From assembly GCF_004027225.2 (NCBI RefSeq), contig NC_044297.2:3554047-3618046 (forward strand): a stretch of DNA of 64,000 bases. The letters run 5' to 3'. This DNA is from Strigops habroptila. Lineage: Eukaryota > Chordata > Aves > Psittaciformes > Psittacidae. A program made the translations under genes and the position numbers. The notes under the pieces were generated by a model. That model had not been told where the DNA came from and made no database searches. It was given only the letters and a program-made list of their open reading frames with translations. Every line of letters starts with the position of its first letter. Position 1 is the stretch's first letter. Of this stretch, positions 12,876 to 27,800 are shown one piece after another.

Positions 12876-15800
12876 CTGCAAGACACAAGTGAAGCACAAG
12901 TCACTCTATGATGCTACCCCTGGTCCAGAGCTGGGCTCTGTTCACCTCCAGCCTTCCCATCAGCATCCATCCTGCTGCCCTTCGCATCGGATGGTGCCAC
13001 CTCCCACCTGCCTCTTCCAGCAGCCGGAGCTCCAGAGGAACCCGCACTAAGGCAGATCCGAGGAGAGTCGGTCCTTAGGGAAACCTGCAGCTTTCCTTGT
13101 AATGAATCATAGAATCATAGAACACAGAATCATCCAATTTGGGTTGGAAAGGACCTTAAGACCATCCAGTTCCAACCCCCTGCCATGGGCAGGGACACCT
13201 CACACTAGACCCAAGGCTCTGTCCAACCTGGCCTTGAACACTGCCAGGGATGGAGCATTTGCCACTTCTCTGGGCACCCTGTGCCAGTGCCTCACAGCAA
13301 AGAACTTCTTCCTTATCTCCAACCTGAACTTCCCCTGTTTCAGTTTAAACCCATCACCCCTTGTCCTATCACTACAGTTCCTGATGAAAAGATGACTAAA
13401 GCCAATTTTATGTGAGCGATAAGGAGATTTCAATCCTAAACCAAATAATCAGAAACTCTTTTTATCTAAAACACATTGGCAAGTTTAAGGCCAGTTTTGT
13501 ATTTTATGAAAGAAAACTGCTGTAACAGGCTGAAAAAAGCATACTTTCCTTAGGTCCTCAAGTTATTCTTCAGCAGCATTGGCGAGCTCAGGGTTACACT
13601 TTGGGCATCAGCCCAGTGTTTGTGCTTCACATTAAAATAATCTATAAACCCAACACCATGAAACAGAGATGTACAAGCCGTCCCCGGGCTTCCAAATCAT
13701 GATCAAACCAGAAGGTATCAGAGATACCTTTATTTTCACTTACATTGAAAGGGAAGGGAGACAATTTAATCCTATAATGAGAGAAAGAATTACACGCTCT
13801 CTCCTCATAGGCAGTGTAGTTATTCAGCTGCTCTCTGGAACTGAAATAATGACAGATTAAAATGCCTTTCAATTTCATATACCTTTTATAACTATTCATC
13901 TTCTGGAGTTATTATCTCTCTAAAGGCTTCTTTACATTGCAGGCATCAGCCACTATATGTTACAGAAAACACATGGAATTTGCTACTGCTACCAATAAAA
14001 GTTGCTGTCATCAAGGGAAGAAAAAAGTCATTTGGCTTGGTTGTAAAATACAGGGTACAACTTAAATATTGACTACCATCTCCTGAAATGTATTGGAAAT
14101 CTTGCACCAAGGAGTGCATTGGGTCAGGCTGAGGATGCGCAGGAGAGACCTCAACCTCCCAACACCAGGGATGGGGCTGCAAAGGTCCAGGGGAAACAGA
14201 AAGAACACAAAGAAATGAAATAACATACAATTTGACATAAAGAAATAATAAAATCTGACACAAAAGTCAGGCCAGAAAGCACCAAAGCCTTCCTCTAGTC
14301 CAGGAAATAAGCTTCCAGAGCCCTCAGGAAACATCCATCATCACATCCCACAACCAGGAGCTGTGACAGGCTGTAAATACTTGTTTACTCCATCTAAAAT
14401 AGGTTGAAAACGCAATGGAATTGCAGTCTTGGTGGAGGGGGAGGCTTCTCCGGGTACCACAGTCACACTATTGTGATTAGCTCTGATTTTTGAATAGCCA
14501 AGAGCTTATGTTAATAAACATAATTCCAATGAGACATCTGTGTTCTCAATCAGAAAAGAAAAGAGAAAAGCCCTGCCCAGACACCAAGCCCTCTGTCATT
14601 TGCTCCTCAACAGGTCAGTCATCAATCATCTGGGCTTTCAGCAGGGACTAGGTAAAGGGCTGTGCAGAAAGATCTTCAGAGCACACCCTCCAAACTAGAA
14701 ACGACCATTCTCAACCCCCAGGAATTCACTTTGACTGAACGCTGCACTCCTTTGGTAGGTTGAGTTGATTTTAGCCCAACGATAGCTGCAGGATTGGGTC
14801 CCCTTCTCTGCAGAAACCCTAAAATTAATCAGAAAGCAAGACTTTGAAAGGGAAGCCTAGACATGTATTAGCATCTATGAATGTGTAAATGAGTGGTTAT
14901 GAAACCCCAGAATATATTTGTGAGCTCTAGATGTGGCAGAGAGGTCTGGCTGATCAAAGAAACAAAATAAAGGCGAGAAGACAAAATTCCTCTTTATGGA
15001 GGTGGGAATCATCATCCCTATATAGTCAGACTCTTAATTACTAGGGCTGGATCTCAGCCTCCAGTTGCTGACAGCCAGGAGGGTGGAGGACTGCTCCCAA
15101 CTCTCACTACCCGGCACATTATTATAGCCCAGTAACGGCACTTACATCAAACGTGGGTCTGGGCTCTGGTGCTCTGCCAACAGCATCTCTGTTCCTTTCA
15201 TCCACAAGCCCCTGAGGAGCTACTTCAGACCTGGAACCGGAGCCTCTGGGGCATCTTCCCCAGACACAGCTCTCCTCTCTCGGGTACAGCGATGAACACA
15301 GCACCCTGTCCCAATCCCATGCTCGCATGTGCTGATTAGAGAAGGGAAGTGATTTTGCAAAGCCCTAAGTTAGTATTCACACCAGCATTTCTCTGACCCC
15401 AGAATCTGAATATCCCTTGGCTTCTCTCACAACGACATGGGGCTTTAACTCTCTGTTACGTGTTGCAAATCACTGTCAGCAGTGATTTTGGGACTTTACA
15501 TAAACCAGAAAAGAGGGAAGTTTCTTTACTTCATAAGCAGTAAGGAAAAAGGTTGGCACATGATGCTCTCCCACGGTTTCAGAGATAACGTGCCCTCCTT
15601 CCTGCAGCTCCTCATGAGCTGGTATTCCAACTGCCACTGATCCTCATGGAAAGGGAGCCAGTGGTGGTGCCTTGCACCTTGCTCCTCATCCTGCTGCTCC
15701 TCTGCTCGCTTGCATGGAAAGCAAATCAAACAATGGCTCAATCATCTCTACACAGTTCATAAAGCCCTAGTTAAAGTGTTAGTGCTCCTCAGATGTTCCA

Positions 15801-18800
15801 GGGTCCAGTCCCATTCCAAACCTACTCCAGTGCCCGAGCTGGGGCTGTGCAGACATTCCCATCGGAGCTGCCATGAACACTGCCTGGCCCCTGACATGAA
15901 CAGGCTGCGTGCCAATTTGTGATGCCTTAACAGAGATTCCCCTGTACCCGACTCTCACCCCAGTTCCTGGCTCTGTGTTAGGATAAAAACCAAGGATGCA
16001 TTTCCCCTTTATTTTCAAATATACAGCTTAAAGTACCTGTACCCTGGAGAAAAAAAGTACCTGTACCTGGGAGCTAGTAGACGTTATCTTGCTTTGCATA
16101 TTCACTGGCCTGAGGGATGAGAACTTCCTCAATATTAGCTACCTCCTCCTGCATCTTTCATTCAAAATCCCAGCCAAGACACTTTCAGCTTTTCTCCCCT
16201 TTTCCCAATCTTTTTGCCAAACAAATCCAGTTGGAAGCATCCAGGCAAGCCCCCAGAATCCCTGCAAGCAGCTGAGCTCTGCGCACCAGACACCCCAAGG
16301 GAAGAGCTCAGCGCCGGGGTACCCAGCCTTGAACTCTGCTCTGCTAAAGGAGCACCACTGGTGGCCAAGAAGCAGTGGAGGCCCAGATGACACAGGCTGC
16401 TAAGCAGCAGTTCGAGGGCTGCTGCGTGCTGGGTTATTTAAAGCAACTCCAGCCATGGCTGGGTTGTGTTTTGCTCTCTGGAGAGCTCTCAAGGACTATA
16501 ATAAATAGCCACAACTTGACTCATTCCTCATAAACATCCTTCTCTCCTAAAGCAGCTTCTCAGAAGACTCATCTGTCAAGTATTTTTGGGTGCTTCCAGC
16601 CTGCAATCACCTTCCCTCTAACCTGTCCCAGAGCAAAATCCCTTCTCTTCACAAACTGCTCCCCTCTTCTGTTTTTAATTTTTTAATTATATGAAGTATG
16701 ACAGTGACATAAAGTGTTTTGTTGCCTTGGCAACTGCAATGCACTGGTTTCAGACCAAGTTACAAGGAATTGGACAGTCTTGACACTAACCAGCAGTAAT
16801 GAGAAGAGCCCAAACCAGTGGGTGAAACGCTTAACAGGGTAGGTGGAAGGGCTGCAGAGGGGATGCACTGAGATATAGATGATTCTTGTAGCCAGGAACA
16901 TGAGCTGTATCAATTGCTTTACCTACGCAAATTCTTCTGCTGCCTGCTATTATCACAAGTGCCCTGTGCAGCCTACAAACACCATGTACAAGGTCATCAT
17001 TGCAAACAGAAGAACTATGGCTATGAGACAACCCCCCCGGCTCATTCTGGGGCTGCATCTCTGGGTCCAGCCACATTCAGCATCGCACACAGCTGCTACA
17101 GACCCCTCAGACCTGATTCAGGATAAAAGATATGGGTAACTCATCCCCTCAGTCCCACAAAGAGGACAATGAAGCTGCAAAAGCAGCTTTATCAAGGAGA
17201 GCAAAATCTGGTTACATCCTAATTACAGGGTGGGAAGAGCTTTTGTTGTGCACAAGCCCAAGCTGCCGGTCTATTGTCTCCCATGCTCCTGCACTTCCTA
17301 TAGGCCCCGGGGAGAGATCTGCCCTGTGCTCAGATACTTGGCCTCACAGAAAATTGTGTAACAATGAACAATGGATGGAGGAAATAGAATAATCAGAGCA
17401 ATTTCCCATAGAAATTGGTCAGACGAATGCCTCTAATTGGCATTCCATTATTACATTTGTAACATACTCTCTTTTGAATTTATTACTTTGTTTCCTCTTG
17501 TGCTCAATGCCCATGAAAATCTCTCGGGACCAGATTTAAGTCATTATGAATAGATGATAAGAAACTAAATTTAGAAAGACTGATAAGAATATTAATATGC
17601 AGAAGAGGAAAGTCCTTTCAATGAAAGCAGAGTCCTGCAGGCCCCTGTGCTCACTGGTATTCCCTGCACAGGCTGGCTTGGTCCTTACCAAGATGAAACA
17701 GGGCTGCAGAACTGTCTAATGGTGGAGATGACACTCTGCTAATTGCAGGAGCCTGAACAACAGAAGCAGAAGGTGTGGGGATAGAACAGGATGTGAAGCT
17801 CCCTCCTGACGCTGAAAAGCATCAGTGCATCTTTCCTGCACATCTCTATTTGCCGTCCAGGAGGCTGCTCTGATTTGAAAGGAACTCCTCTATCCCTTGT
17901 AATAATACCAATAGCAATGATGATGCAAACTCAGAAGGATTGGCAAGGGAAGGATAAACTGCAGCTTGTGCCCAGGCAGCTCTCATTCCAGGTTTCTAAT
18001 GGGAAGAGTTGTCAGCTCTGTTTCCCAGTGGTGGGAATCTGTTGCACTGGGTAGGGACCCCAACCTGGTCTGCACTGTCCTGCACACTGTGCATGTAACC
18101 CAGTGGAGCAGGGATACCCCATCAGGGAGCTGTGCTACAAGAGGAAGGGAGACAAAGGCAGGAAACTTGCTGAAGGTCCTTGCTGTTGGTTCTGATCATC
18201 CTGCCTCATCTTTCAGACTGTCCTTAAAGCCACCTGAAGTATTTCAGTAACTGACACCTTTTATATTCGTCTTCTAATCTGGGCAGTCCTGAAAGTGTTC
18301 CCAAAGCTCACATGTAAGTGAATTAAGAGAGATTAGTTCATTAATCTACTCTCTGGTGCCGTGTATCTTTATCATTTCATTTTAATAATTTGTACTAATT
18401 GACAGAGCAGATGCCCTCCAATCTCAGAGTTGGGTAACACATAATTGCTCTAAATCACAGCATAAACATTTTCACTTGGAAACACCTAATCCCATTATAC
18501 TCCCAATGCAGTGTGTAACGCATTATTCTATATATTCATCCAGGCACAGACAGACAGGAAAAGAACAAAGATACCCACTTGGTCTGATGTTTGGAGCCCT
18601 TCAGGTGTGCGTGGTACTGCTCTATGGAGTTCAGGGTGACGCTGCAGATGTTGCACGTGTAGCTGCGCTTCAGGCCTGCAAAGAAAACCCGGAGTCATTA
18701 ACTGTGCTCCCTTTACAATAACCCATCTATTTACTTTTCCAGGCCAGGGTATCCAAGTATTAGTGAAGCCTAAAGGGATATTTTAAAGAGGCACAGACCA

Positions 18801-21800
18801 GACAAGCAGGGTTCAAAGGCAAATCCCTCCTGGAGCCTTCGGTCCCTGCGGCACCACATCACTCTCCTGTGAATTCCCACAGAGCATCCCTGCACTCCCA
18901 CTATCGAGCACACGAGGCTCTGTTCATTCCTCTGGGGGTTTGGTAGCAATCACAATTCAGGGCAATTCCTCATTAGTCTATTTAGGAGACAGATCTTAGG
19001 AACTTTATTTTCCCCCCCCAAAGGGATCCGCTCTGATTTATCCACCACAGCCACTGATCTCAGGCAGCCTTGTCTGAAGATCAAAGCTGGAAGCGTGGTG
19101 CAGGTACGAGGTGGCCACCCAAATGCTGGAAGCGCATTCCTGATGGATTTACTCTTGGCTGCGATACCTGTCTCAGCCCCTGCCCATAAACAGCCTGGAC
19201 TTGGCTAATTTTAGCCCTTTGCAGCTACAATAACAAACAACTATTTATACAGCCGCTGCTCTTGCTGCTGGCCAACTGAGTACCGCTGAACTAGAAATAA
19301 CAGCTCAGCGGCTTCACAGTAGAGACACTGGGTTTGTTTGGGGGGGGTTGTGGGGTTTTGTTTGATTTGGGGTCTTTTTTACCTCCTAACAAATCTCTTG
19401 GCTTCCTCTGCTACTTCCCATTTCATTGTTTGTTTGATTGCCACAGTTAGAAGTGATTTCCGAAGTAACTACACTGCATTTTATTGTATTGTGATGCAAA
19501 TTGCAGGGGACAGAATCTAAGCTGCTGAGCAGGTTACTGCAGCCAGGGCAGTGACTATGCTGGGCACAAAGGCAGGTCATACCCATGGGAGGTTTATATC
19601 TCCTGCTAGCAAAGAGGAAGCAAATGGCATCAGCAGCAACCCATAGAAACACCCCCAGAGCAACAGCAGTGGGGACTATGGGCTGTACCTGGCTCACAAG
19701 AGCTGCAGGACCATCGGAGAAGCCAGAACCCCATGGAGTAGCACCCACAGCTCCCTGCATGGGGAAGGCACTGGGTCTGAACAGCATTTCCCTCCTAATT
19801 CACTGCTCTGCCTCTGGGCACAGATTGCAGAGAAGGAAAAAACCCAGGCAATTAAGGAGATTCATGCACATCTCAAACAGAAGCTGCAAAGCAGTTTATA
19901 ACCAAGTCACAGAAACAGTCTCCGAGCACATTCACTGCAAAACATCCGAGCTGAAGAACTCAACTCAACAAACCCAGCCTGTGCTCCGCTTTTTCTGCTA
20001 AGATCAAACTTCACATCTCTGAGACATCCACTGCAGACGCGATATTTATTCATCTAAAGAGTGTGCATGCACAGAACACAAACAGGAGCTTTGCAGGATT
20101 ACAGTGGCACCGCTGATGAGAGCGGTCAGTAACAGAGGAGCCACCTTCCCTGTGCAACTCACACGTCTCCAAACCTTGTTCAACTTCCACCTCTGGAAAG
20201 CTGGAAATCTAAAATTAGGACCCCAGGAACCATGCAGCAACCAGAATGAGAGGTGAAGGAGAAAAGGCCATTCCCTAGGACAGGTTGCTGCCCACCAGCT
20301 GCTGGAATGGCTGGGATTAGTTTTGATTCCTATCAGTTTAGATTGGAAAAATGCACATTTTGGTCCATTTCTGAGGCATTTCTTCTTAGCACCCTGGTGC
20401 ACTCCTCCCTCCCCTCCTCTGGAAGGGATACTGGCCAGCCTAGCACATTATTTACACAGTTAATGTTCTACTTTGCCTTTCTAGACAAGTTTTCACCCAA
20501 ACATTCCTGCATTAGCATCACTGACATTGCACACACATCGGCATTACCATAACCATTGATGCTAAAGTAATCCCTGTCCTGTCCTCCTAGGAAAAAAGGG
20601 AATTGCATATTTTAGAGCCCCTGTGGTCCGGTTTCGGCTTTGCACTGATTCATATCCATGAGGATCTGAACAGACCGTTTCAAGCTTAATTGAAAGGCTC
20701 TGCTTAAAAATACCCAGAGTTGGGGGATTCTCAGCACGGGCTGCTGCGCTCCTCAGGAGCGGTTTTAATGTACCATGTAATAGTCTCTCTTGACTTTCTA
20801 CAGGATTATTTCTTTGCAGAAATTGCTAGAACAATTCACTTAGAACAAGTGACGTATGGCATCCTCAAATCTGAGCAGTTTATGCTTACCACAATTAACT
20901 GCAGAGGCTGTAGATACACTTAGCAGTCTCCATCTGTACTTACCAACTCACCCCAAAACCACTTTTTTCTGAGCTTCAGGCACTAGTTACACTGACAGCC
21001 CCACTTCTCAAACACCTCAAACATCTCTCAAGTAGGAAACTTGACCCAACATATAGTGAAACATCTTCTTTAACAAAATATTCCAAAAATATTGGGATGA
21101 GCACTTGAAAATAGCAAGCAAGAGATAATGGAAGAGTCATCTATGTTTTTATGTGTGGTGATATGGTAGGGAACAAAACCCAGATTGCAAATATGCTTAT
21201 GGATGTTCTTCTTACTGAATTCATTCTTGGTGCTGCAGGACTGGGTTTATAGTCAAACCCTCTGTCCACAATGCGGGGGAAAGGCTTTGCATGGCTGACA
21301 TGGTGCAGCAGCACCGTGCTGCAGTGCGAGCCCTCGGACCATGCCACAATCACTGCAGGGCAGAGATGGGAAGGAGGGGAAGTAAGAAACTGGAAATACT
21401 TTAAATTAAGGTAATAAGATTCTAATGCTCAGCAGCTAATTTAACAGCACACATTAACAACAGCCTTATTGAATCTTAATTACCTGTGTAGGTGGAAACA
21501 CCATCAGTGATTACAGTTCCTAACTGGGGACACTGATTTTATCCCACCAGCACGTCGAGGCTGCTCATGGTGACGAACAAGGGGGACTCCTGTCCCCCCC
21601 TCCCATGTCCAGCCTGGGAGGGACTCAGCGCTGCTCCACTGCAGCCTGCTCTTCCCGACAGCTGGAAAATGCTGCCACAGAATGGGCTGATTCCATGATC
21701 TTGCTTGTGCTCAGCAGAATCACACATCTGCCAACGCCAACAGCCCTATTTTAGGTGGATGGAAACATGACCGGGACTGGAACGAAGACACCAGGAGCCA

Positions 21801-24800
21801 CACCACTGTGCTTCCCAATGCCACACCGCCCCGGAGAAGCCACATTCCTGCGGCAGGACAAGGGCTGCACCCAACAAAGGCTGTTGGATTCAAGCATTAG
21901 CAGAGCAGGCAGCCTGCAATAGGCTGGTGGCCCCAGCCAGAGCAGTCTGTGCTAGGAAATGTCTGTGCTCTCTCTTCATGTTTCCTTTTGCATCCCCACA
22001 GCACATCAACATTCCTTCCCCTGCATCGTGGCATGCATTCATGTAAAATTGAATGTGCTCCTATATCCGTCAAATAAAATATTAACAAGTCAAGTCATTA
22101 ATGTCATTCTGCATAAAGTGCATTAAAAGACATTCCAGGGGAGTACTTGTTAAATCGCTTTTTACTAACCAACAGTGACAGCAAAGAATGAGAAGTATTT
22201 ATAAGGCATACAAAGAAATTATGAGCCGAGAAGGAAAATGAAACTCAGCACTTTGCCTGACTTTGCCAGACACCATCTGCAACTGTGGCATTTGCAACAG
22301 CTTCAGGTGACAAATCCCTGCGCAGCCATCCCCATCCTGCTTACTACAGGTTATAAACACTGATGGGATGAAGAAGGGTCTGTCTGTACGTCTTCTGCTC
22401 ATTTTGTTCATTCAAACGAGTGGGAAAGGGCACACTGAATCCATGGAATGCAGCCCAGCCTTTCAGTTACTGCACCAGCCTTCAGAGGGAGCGAGCCTTT
22501 TGCTGTGGGGTTCTGGCTCAGCACCAGCAATACGCAGTGCCCGGCATCAATTCAATTCCCTGTGGATGAGCTCAGATGGTCCCTGCTGTGAGGCCCCTGC
22601 AAAGCCCACCTGCATCAGAGGAGGAACCAGAACCCTCAGTGATGGGTGACGCCAGACGTGAAGTGAAACAGGACCTGACGGAGCAGGGATGCAATTCCCT
22701 CCATGCCAGGCGCAGGCTGCGGGAAGGCGGGAGCTGCCAGATGCAGCCTGTTCTGCTCCATGTTGCTGAACAGGCACAAGCTGTCAGGGGCAGAGCCCAG
22801 GATTCATGTTTGTCACCACAGCTCCGGCTTCTGCCTCTTTATGACCTGCTCCAGGATGGGCTGGATCTTCCTGCTCTTTCAGGGCGTCTCCATACACTTT
22901 CCTAACAAGTAGGAACAGCGGGGCTCCTTGGAGCAGGGATCCTGGACCTGCTCTGCTGGAGGGCTGGGAAGCCACATGAAGGTGCTCAGAGAGATGGGGC
23001 TGGACCTTGGGTGGTTCTGCACTGCAAACAACTTGCCAAGCACCCTCTGCTTCACCAAAGCATGTGGGACCATGCACCCACATGGACTGCAGCTTCAACT
23101 CCATATTCCCTGCAGAAACGGTGCTGTTCGTGTGTTACCTCCCTTTGGGGTTTTTTTCTCTTCCTCTTTCTCATTTCCAAGAAGAAAATAAGACTTCAAA
23201 ATCGCAGGATGAGCACTTGGCAAGAAGAATCAATGCTTTTGTTTCCTATAAATATCAGTTATCCCAAAATATATCTCTATTCTTATTTCTCCAAATACAC
23301 ATTCATATTTATCAATAAATATTTTATCGTAGCCATTATCAGAACATGAAAGGCTGCTGAAATGTTGTACTGCAAATGATACGGCTCATTCCAGGCTCAC
23401 ACAATGCATCCAGTGTTTGTCTCCCACAGTAGTCAAAATAGAATGAATATTTAAGTTGCAATGAGAAGAGCGTGGAAAGGAAATGAGTTTGTGTTCTAGT
23501 GCACACCGAGGTAGCGAAGCAAGCACAGAGCAGGGAGAGGGGCTGTAACCTGACATGGAAGTGGTGCTCAGACAAGATGTCACTGCCAGCCTGGGTACCT
23601 CTGAACTGCCACTGTCAGCATCTCTCTTGAAGTCAGACATGACTTCATCCGCCAAGGTAAGACAGTTTTCTTGCACAGAGGCAGATCTCATCCTGTGCTG
23701 GCTATTGCACAGATCTGCCTTCTACATCTGTAGAGATGTGCTCTATCCTCACAGCGGAACGCATACGTATCACACCCCTGCTTCACAGAAACTGTGAAGA
23801 ATTGGATTTCCCAGCCGCAGAGCCAAGCTTTGCAGGGCCCATCCGCAGGCTCAAGGACATCCTCCTCGGCTCACAGCTCCTCAGCATCCAAAAGTACCAG
23901 ACACCCAGCGCACATCCCCGGCACAGCCCTGCAGTCCTCTTTCCTGCGCTCCGCGGATGCTGCCAGGACCACTTCAGATCCGGTGGCAATTCCCAACCGT
24001 GCACAGAACCACCGTGAAGTTAAAAACCAACAGGGGCTGATGAGTATGTAAAGCCCTCCAATCTCAACTCTCCATAGGCACAAGCTAAATGAATAAAACA
24101 CTTCACAAGTGATTTATTTACCGTTAGTGACAGCCTCAGCCACTTTTGAGCTTGGCACAGTTCAAAGTACTAAGCACTTCCATGTTATTGTCCTGGGTTT
24201 TATTTCCCTGCATATTCTCAACAGCGGGCAGTGACTCAGCCACATGAATCATTTATGGCATTGTGAGTCACACTAGGTAGCACATGAAGGATCTGGATAA
24301 CCATTACAGGGTTTACTTCAGAACAAGAAATGCACAATATGCTGCATAGTCATTAGTATTTACAGGAAAATTATTTCATTTAGCAAGGTAAAAAAAAAAA
24401 AAAGAAAGGTAATTTTAAAGTGTTAATACAATGCTGGCAAACCAGACTTCCTCTCCTGCATGATGCTGAAAATCAAACCTGCACTTTCTCCTCTGCCTAC
24501 TTCAAATGCATTGTGTGCACACAGGATTATAACCAAGGCCATAGAGAAAACTTTCAACAGGAGGCTCATACCTCTCCTCCTGCAATCACACCTCCATGTG
24601 AACAATGGGCCTGGATCAGAACTCAGCCTGAGCTCTGTCCCCAGCCAGTGTAAACCAGCGCGGCTCCATCAGCTGGGGTGATGGAGCTGGTCCTTCATCA
24701 GCACCGGGCAGGACCGACCCCTTGGGGGGACTGGGGGTGCGCGGGGGCTCTACACAAAGGGGTCCCACAGAGGTACAGGGCTCAAACCCAGGTGATCCTG

Positions 24801-27800
24801 AGGTGCAGCTGCACAGGAACCCTAAGGGTGCCAGAGCCTCTCCTGATGGGGCTGGGATGGACGGAGGGATGCATGGATGGATGGATGGATGCATGGATGG
24901 ATGGATGGATGGATGGATGGCTGCTCTCCCTTCAGCAGGAACACAGAAAGCTTGTGTTTAACATACCCATAGCAAATGCTTGGTTCCTCTTTGCTGCTGC
25001 TGACTCAGGGCCATTGCAGTGTTTTACAAGCACTAATTAAACCACAGAAGACAGCTAATGCCCCGCTCTCCATCAGGGAGATGAAGGGAGCGCGCTCCGC
25101 CTCCAGCAACAATCAGCCCCATGCCCATTTTCCTGCAGGGCCAAGTGTTCTAACATGTTCTCCTCTAGCTCACAGGCATAGTCCACATTTGCTCGAGGAC
25201 ACAAGTGTGTGCTAATGGAAGGGACTATTTTAGGAAGAGGCAAAAGAAATTCTGAAGGATGCTTCTAAAATAGCAGACTCTCATCTTAGAAAAGAGCAGC
25301 AAGAACACCACACTCTCCCCTGCACCACTTGATTGAAGGAACGGTGACCGTGGTGCGCAAGGGCAGCATCACTGCCGTCACCGAATCCCATGGGAAGCTC
25401 GCACTGGTGCTCTCACCTCTCAGCTCGCCCAGATCCAGGGTCTTCCCCAGCTGCTCCAGGAGGTCAGCCCTGGCCGCGTTCTTCTTGTGCTTTTTGCCGT
25501 CGTAGTGCTGCTGGGCCATCATGGGGTTGTTGAACCAGGCGGCGCAGAGCTGGCAGTACCTGTCCGAGTCCCGCCGCTGCGGTGGCGATGGCACCACCGG
25601 GGCACTGTCCGTGTGCGGCTGCTTCAGGGGGCTCAGCGTGGTTCCTGTGGAGGGAGACGTTCAGATGTGAGCTCTCCCAGGTTGGTGTCAGCGCACCCCA
25701 AGGCTGAGCCCACATTAGACACAACGAGCAGCAGGGTCCCACTGGATGTTCTGTGTGATGCTGCTCAGAAATGTCCCATTTCCCATCAAACAAGCAGCAT
25801 GGAAGGGTAGCACAGGACTGTTCCCCAACTCTCTGCATCTCCCTAGCTGAGAAAGCAGAGTGCTCTTATCTCAGTGACACGTCTTCTCACTGTTGTGACT
25901 AAACCTGCTAAACTTATCCTGCTTAAATTGCTACTTACTGCCAGCAGAGAATAAACAAAACGTGCAAAGCCATCTACTCCTCGGTATAGAGACAGGTTTA
26001 TCACTATCATCTCAGGATTCTTATTTTCCAGTTGTTCTCAGAAAGAACAGGGAAAGCTGTAGGAATTGTAAATTGTCACAAATGGAGAAGAAATTATTCA
26101 ATAGTGAGTCCCTTCATTCAAATATCTTCACATTGTGAATTGATAGGCACCAGCAAGCCGTGACCTTGATTTAATCCCATTTCCCTTCAAGAGGCCGTTT
26201 GGGAACACAAACACCATCCCCATATTGTTTCAGAGACAAATGGGTGATGAGTCTTTAAACAGTGGAGCTGCCCCTTGTTTGCCAGAGTTTTCCTGCTTTG
26301 TACAGTGTAAGTGACAAAGCCACAGGAAAACAGTTGAAAGTAAAAGAAAGTTCAGATACCACCGAGATGCAAAAATACACGACTTAATTATTACACCTGA
26401 TTCAAAAATTCCCTTTTATGTGGTTTTCCTTTTCTTTTCCAGTCTGCGACCTAAATAATTAACAAACCCCCCACTCTGGCATAGAAGAATAGGCAAATTT
26501 TTAGGTGGTGGCGAGGAGCTCATCACTCTCCTTTGATCAGGAGGCTCCATGTTGTTCCAGCTGAGCCCTGATGAGAGCTGGGTTGGCAAGCGATGAACCC
26601 ACCTAGGTGCCTGACACCAGGAATGGCAACAGAGAGCAAAGCAGGGATATATTTAGATGTATAATTAGGACTGAAGCCCACTGTGATTGACGCCACGGCT
26701 CCAGAAAGTTAATATTGTTATAAATCTTCTGCTGACCTGCTCAGGAAGGGCCATCAATTAACTTCCCTCAAGGAAATTGTATCTTACATATAAAATTACT
26801 CAGAACCTTATCAATTTCCAGGGGATGATAAGCTTCTATTGGTTTTGATGACAACTGCCAAGGTCTGAGAGGATGAGGGCATCTGGACTGTTATAAACAA
26901 CCAGTGCTTACAGCAGCCCAGGAGCAATGTGATATATTGGACTCGCCCCTCTGCAGGCCCCAGGCTATAAAGTTAAATCTATCAGATCCTTTGGTCAGCT
27001 TTCTCCTTGTTCATATCTTTAGCTGCTGCCAGAGGGGAACCAGGGAGGCTGAAGCTGACAGAGCTGGTGGTGTCCACAAGAGTTATATCTCCCGCTTGCT
27101 AAAGAAATCCAACTGGAGCATCCTTCAGGCATCTGCTGGACCAGTGGCCGCATGCTCTGAGCCCAGCCCCAGGCTGGAGCCCTACAACAGAGACCTGTGT
27201 CACTCATTAGTCCCACCTGGGTTTCCTCTTGGCACTCACAACAGTGTTGTCCTGAAAAGCCACATTCCCCAGGCTCCCTATACAACTACGACCAGCCCTA
27301 AGGTGCGCTGAACCCAGCCTGGCAACTAGTGCAAACATCCCGTGCCTCTCACCTATTTCTCTTCAGGAGGATTTGGAAGTTGACTGCTACACCAATATGG
27401 ATTTCTCATTTTGATACGTGCTACATAACTACTACAGGACAGAAAATATCATAATTCCCTGAGCAGTGACATGAAAATTAATAATAAACACTCACAAACC
27501 ACCAAACGTTAAAAATGTTTCTCCATCTAAAACACAAACATAAAAGCTGCTAGTTTGACTATTTAAAGCATTTCAAAATGCTAAATAGCTCATGACAGTC
27601 TGCCTTACGTTCCCTTTTGCTGTGGGAGGGAAGTGAGAAAGTCTTACTTTGCTGCAAGAAGCAAAATATAAAGTTAGAAACACTTTAGCACTCTGGCAAT
27701 GAACTAATGTTTGACTTATTTCTTGCATGCAAAGCTCTTTATTCATAGCTGCATTTAAATGGCACCCGATGTTTTATCATTGCCACTCTCAGGGACTGAG

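Larger units (their letters stand above)
12876..18578 (-). other. ZMAT4 intron 5 (between last two coding exons)
   Basis: A 5.7-kb phase-2 intron. It holds one CR1 fragment (13104-13392) close to the terminal exon and a short 24-bp tandem duplication near 16031-16078. I see no other coding exon or RNA gene in it. Confidence 0.9.
18676..25416 (-). other. ZMAT4 intron 4
   Basis: A 6.7-kb phase-1 intron. It contains a 14-base A run near 24390 and an ATGG microsatellite near 24868-24920. There are no recognisable transposon fragments or extra exons. Confidence 0.9.

Noticed and set aside
18476..18721. 81-codon plus-strand ORF overlapping the finger-4 exon
   Set aside because: It is the antisense of ZMAT4 exon 5; the minus-strand reading gives an intact zinc finger with proper splice sites.
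24390..24403. A run considered as the tail of a retroposon
   Set aside because: The sequence next to it matches no known gene or SINE and no target-site duplication is evident. CR1 elements do not end in poly(A).
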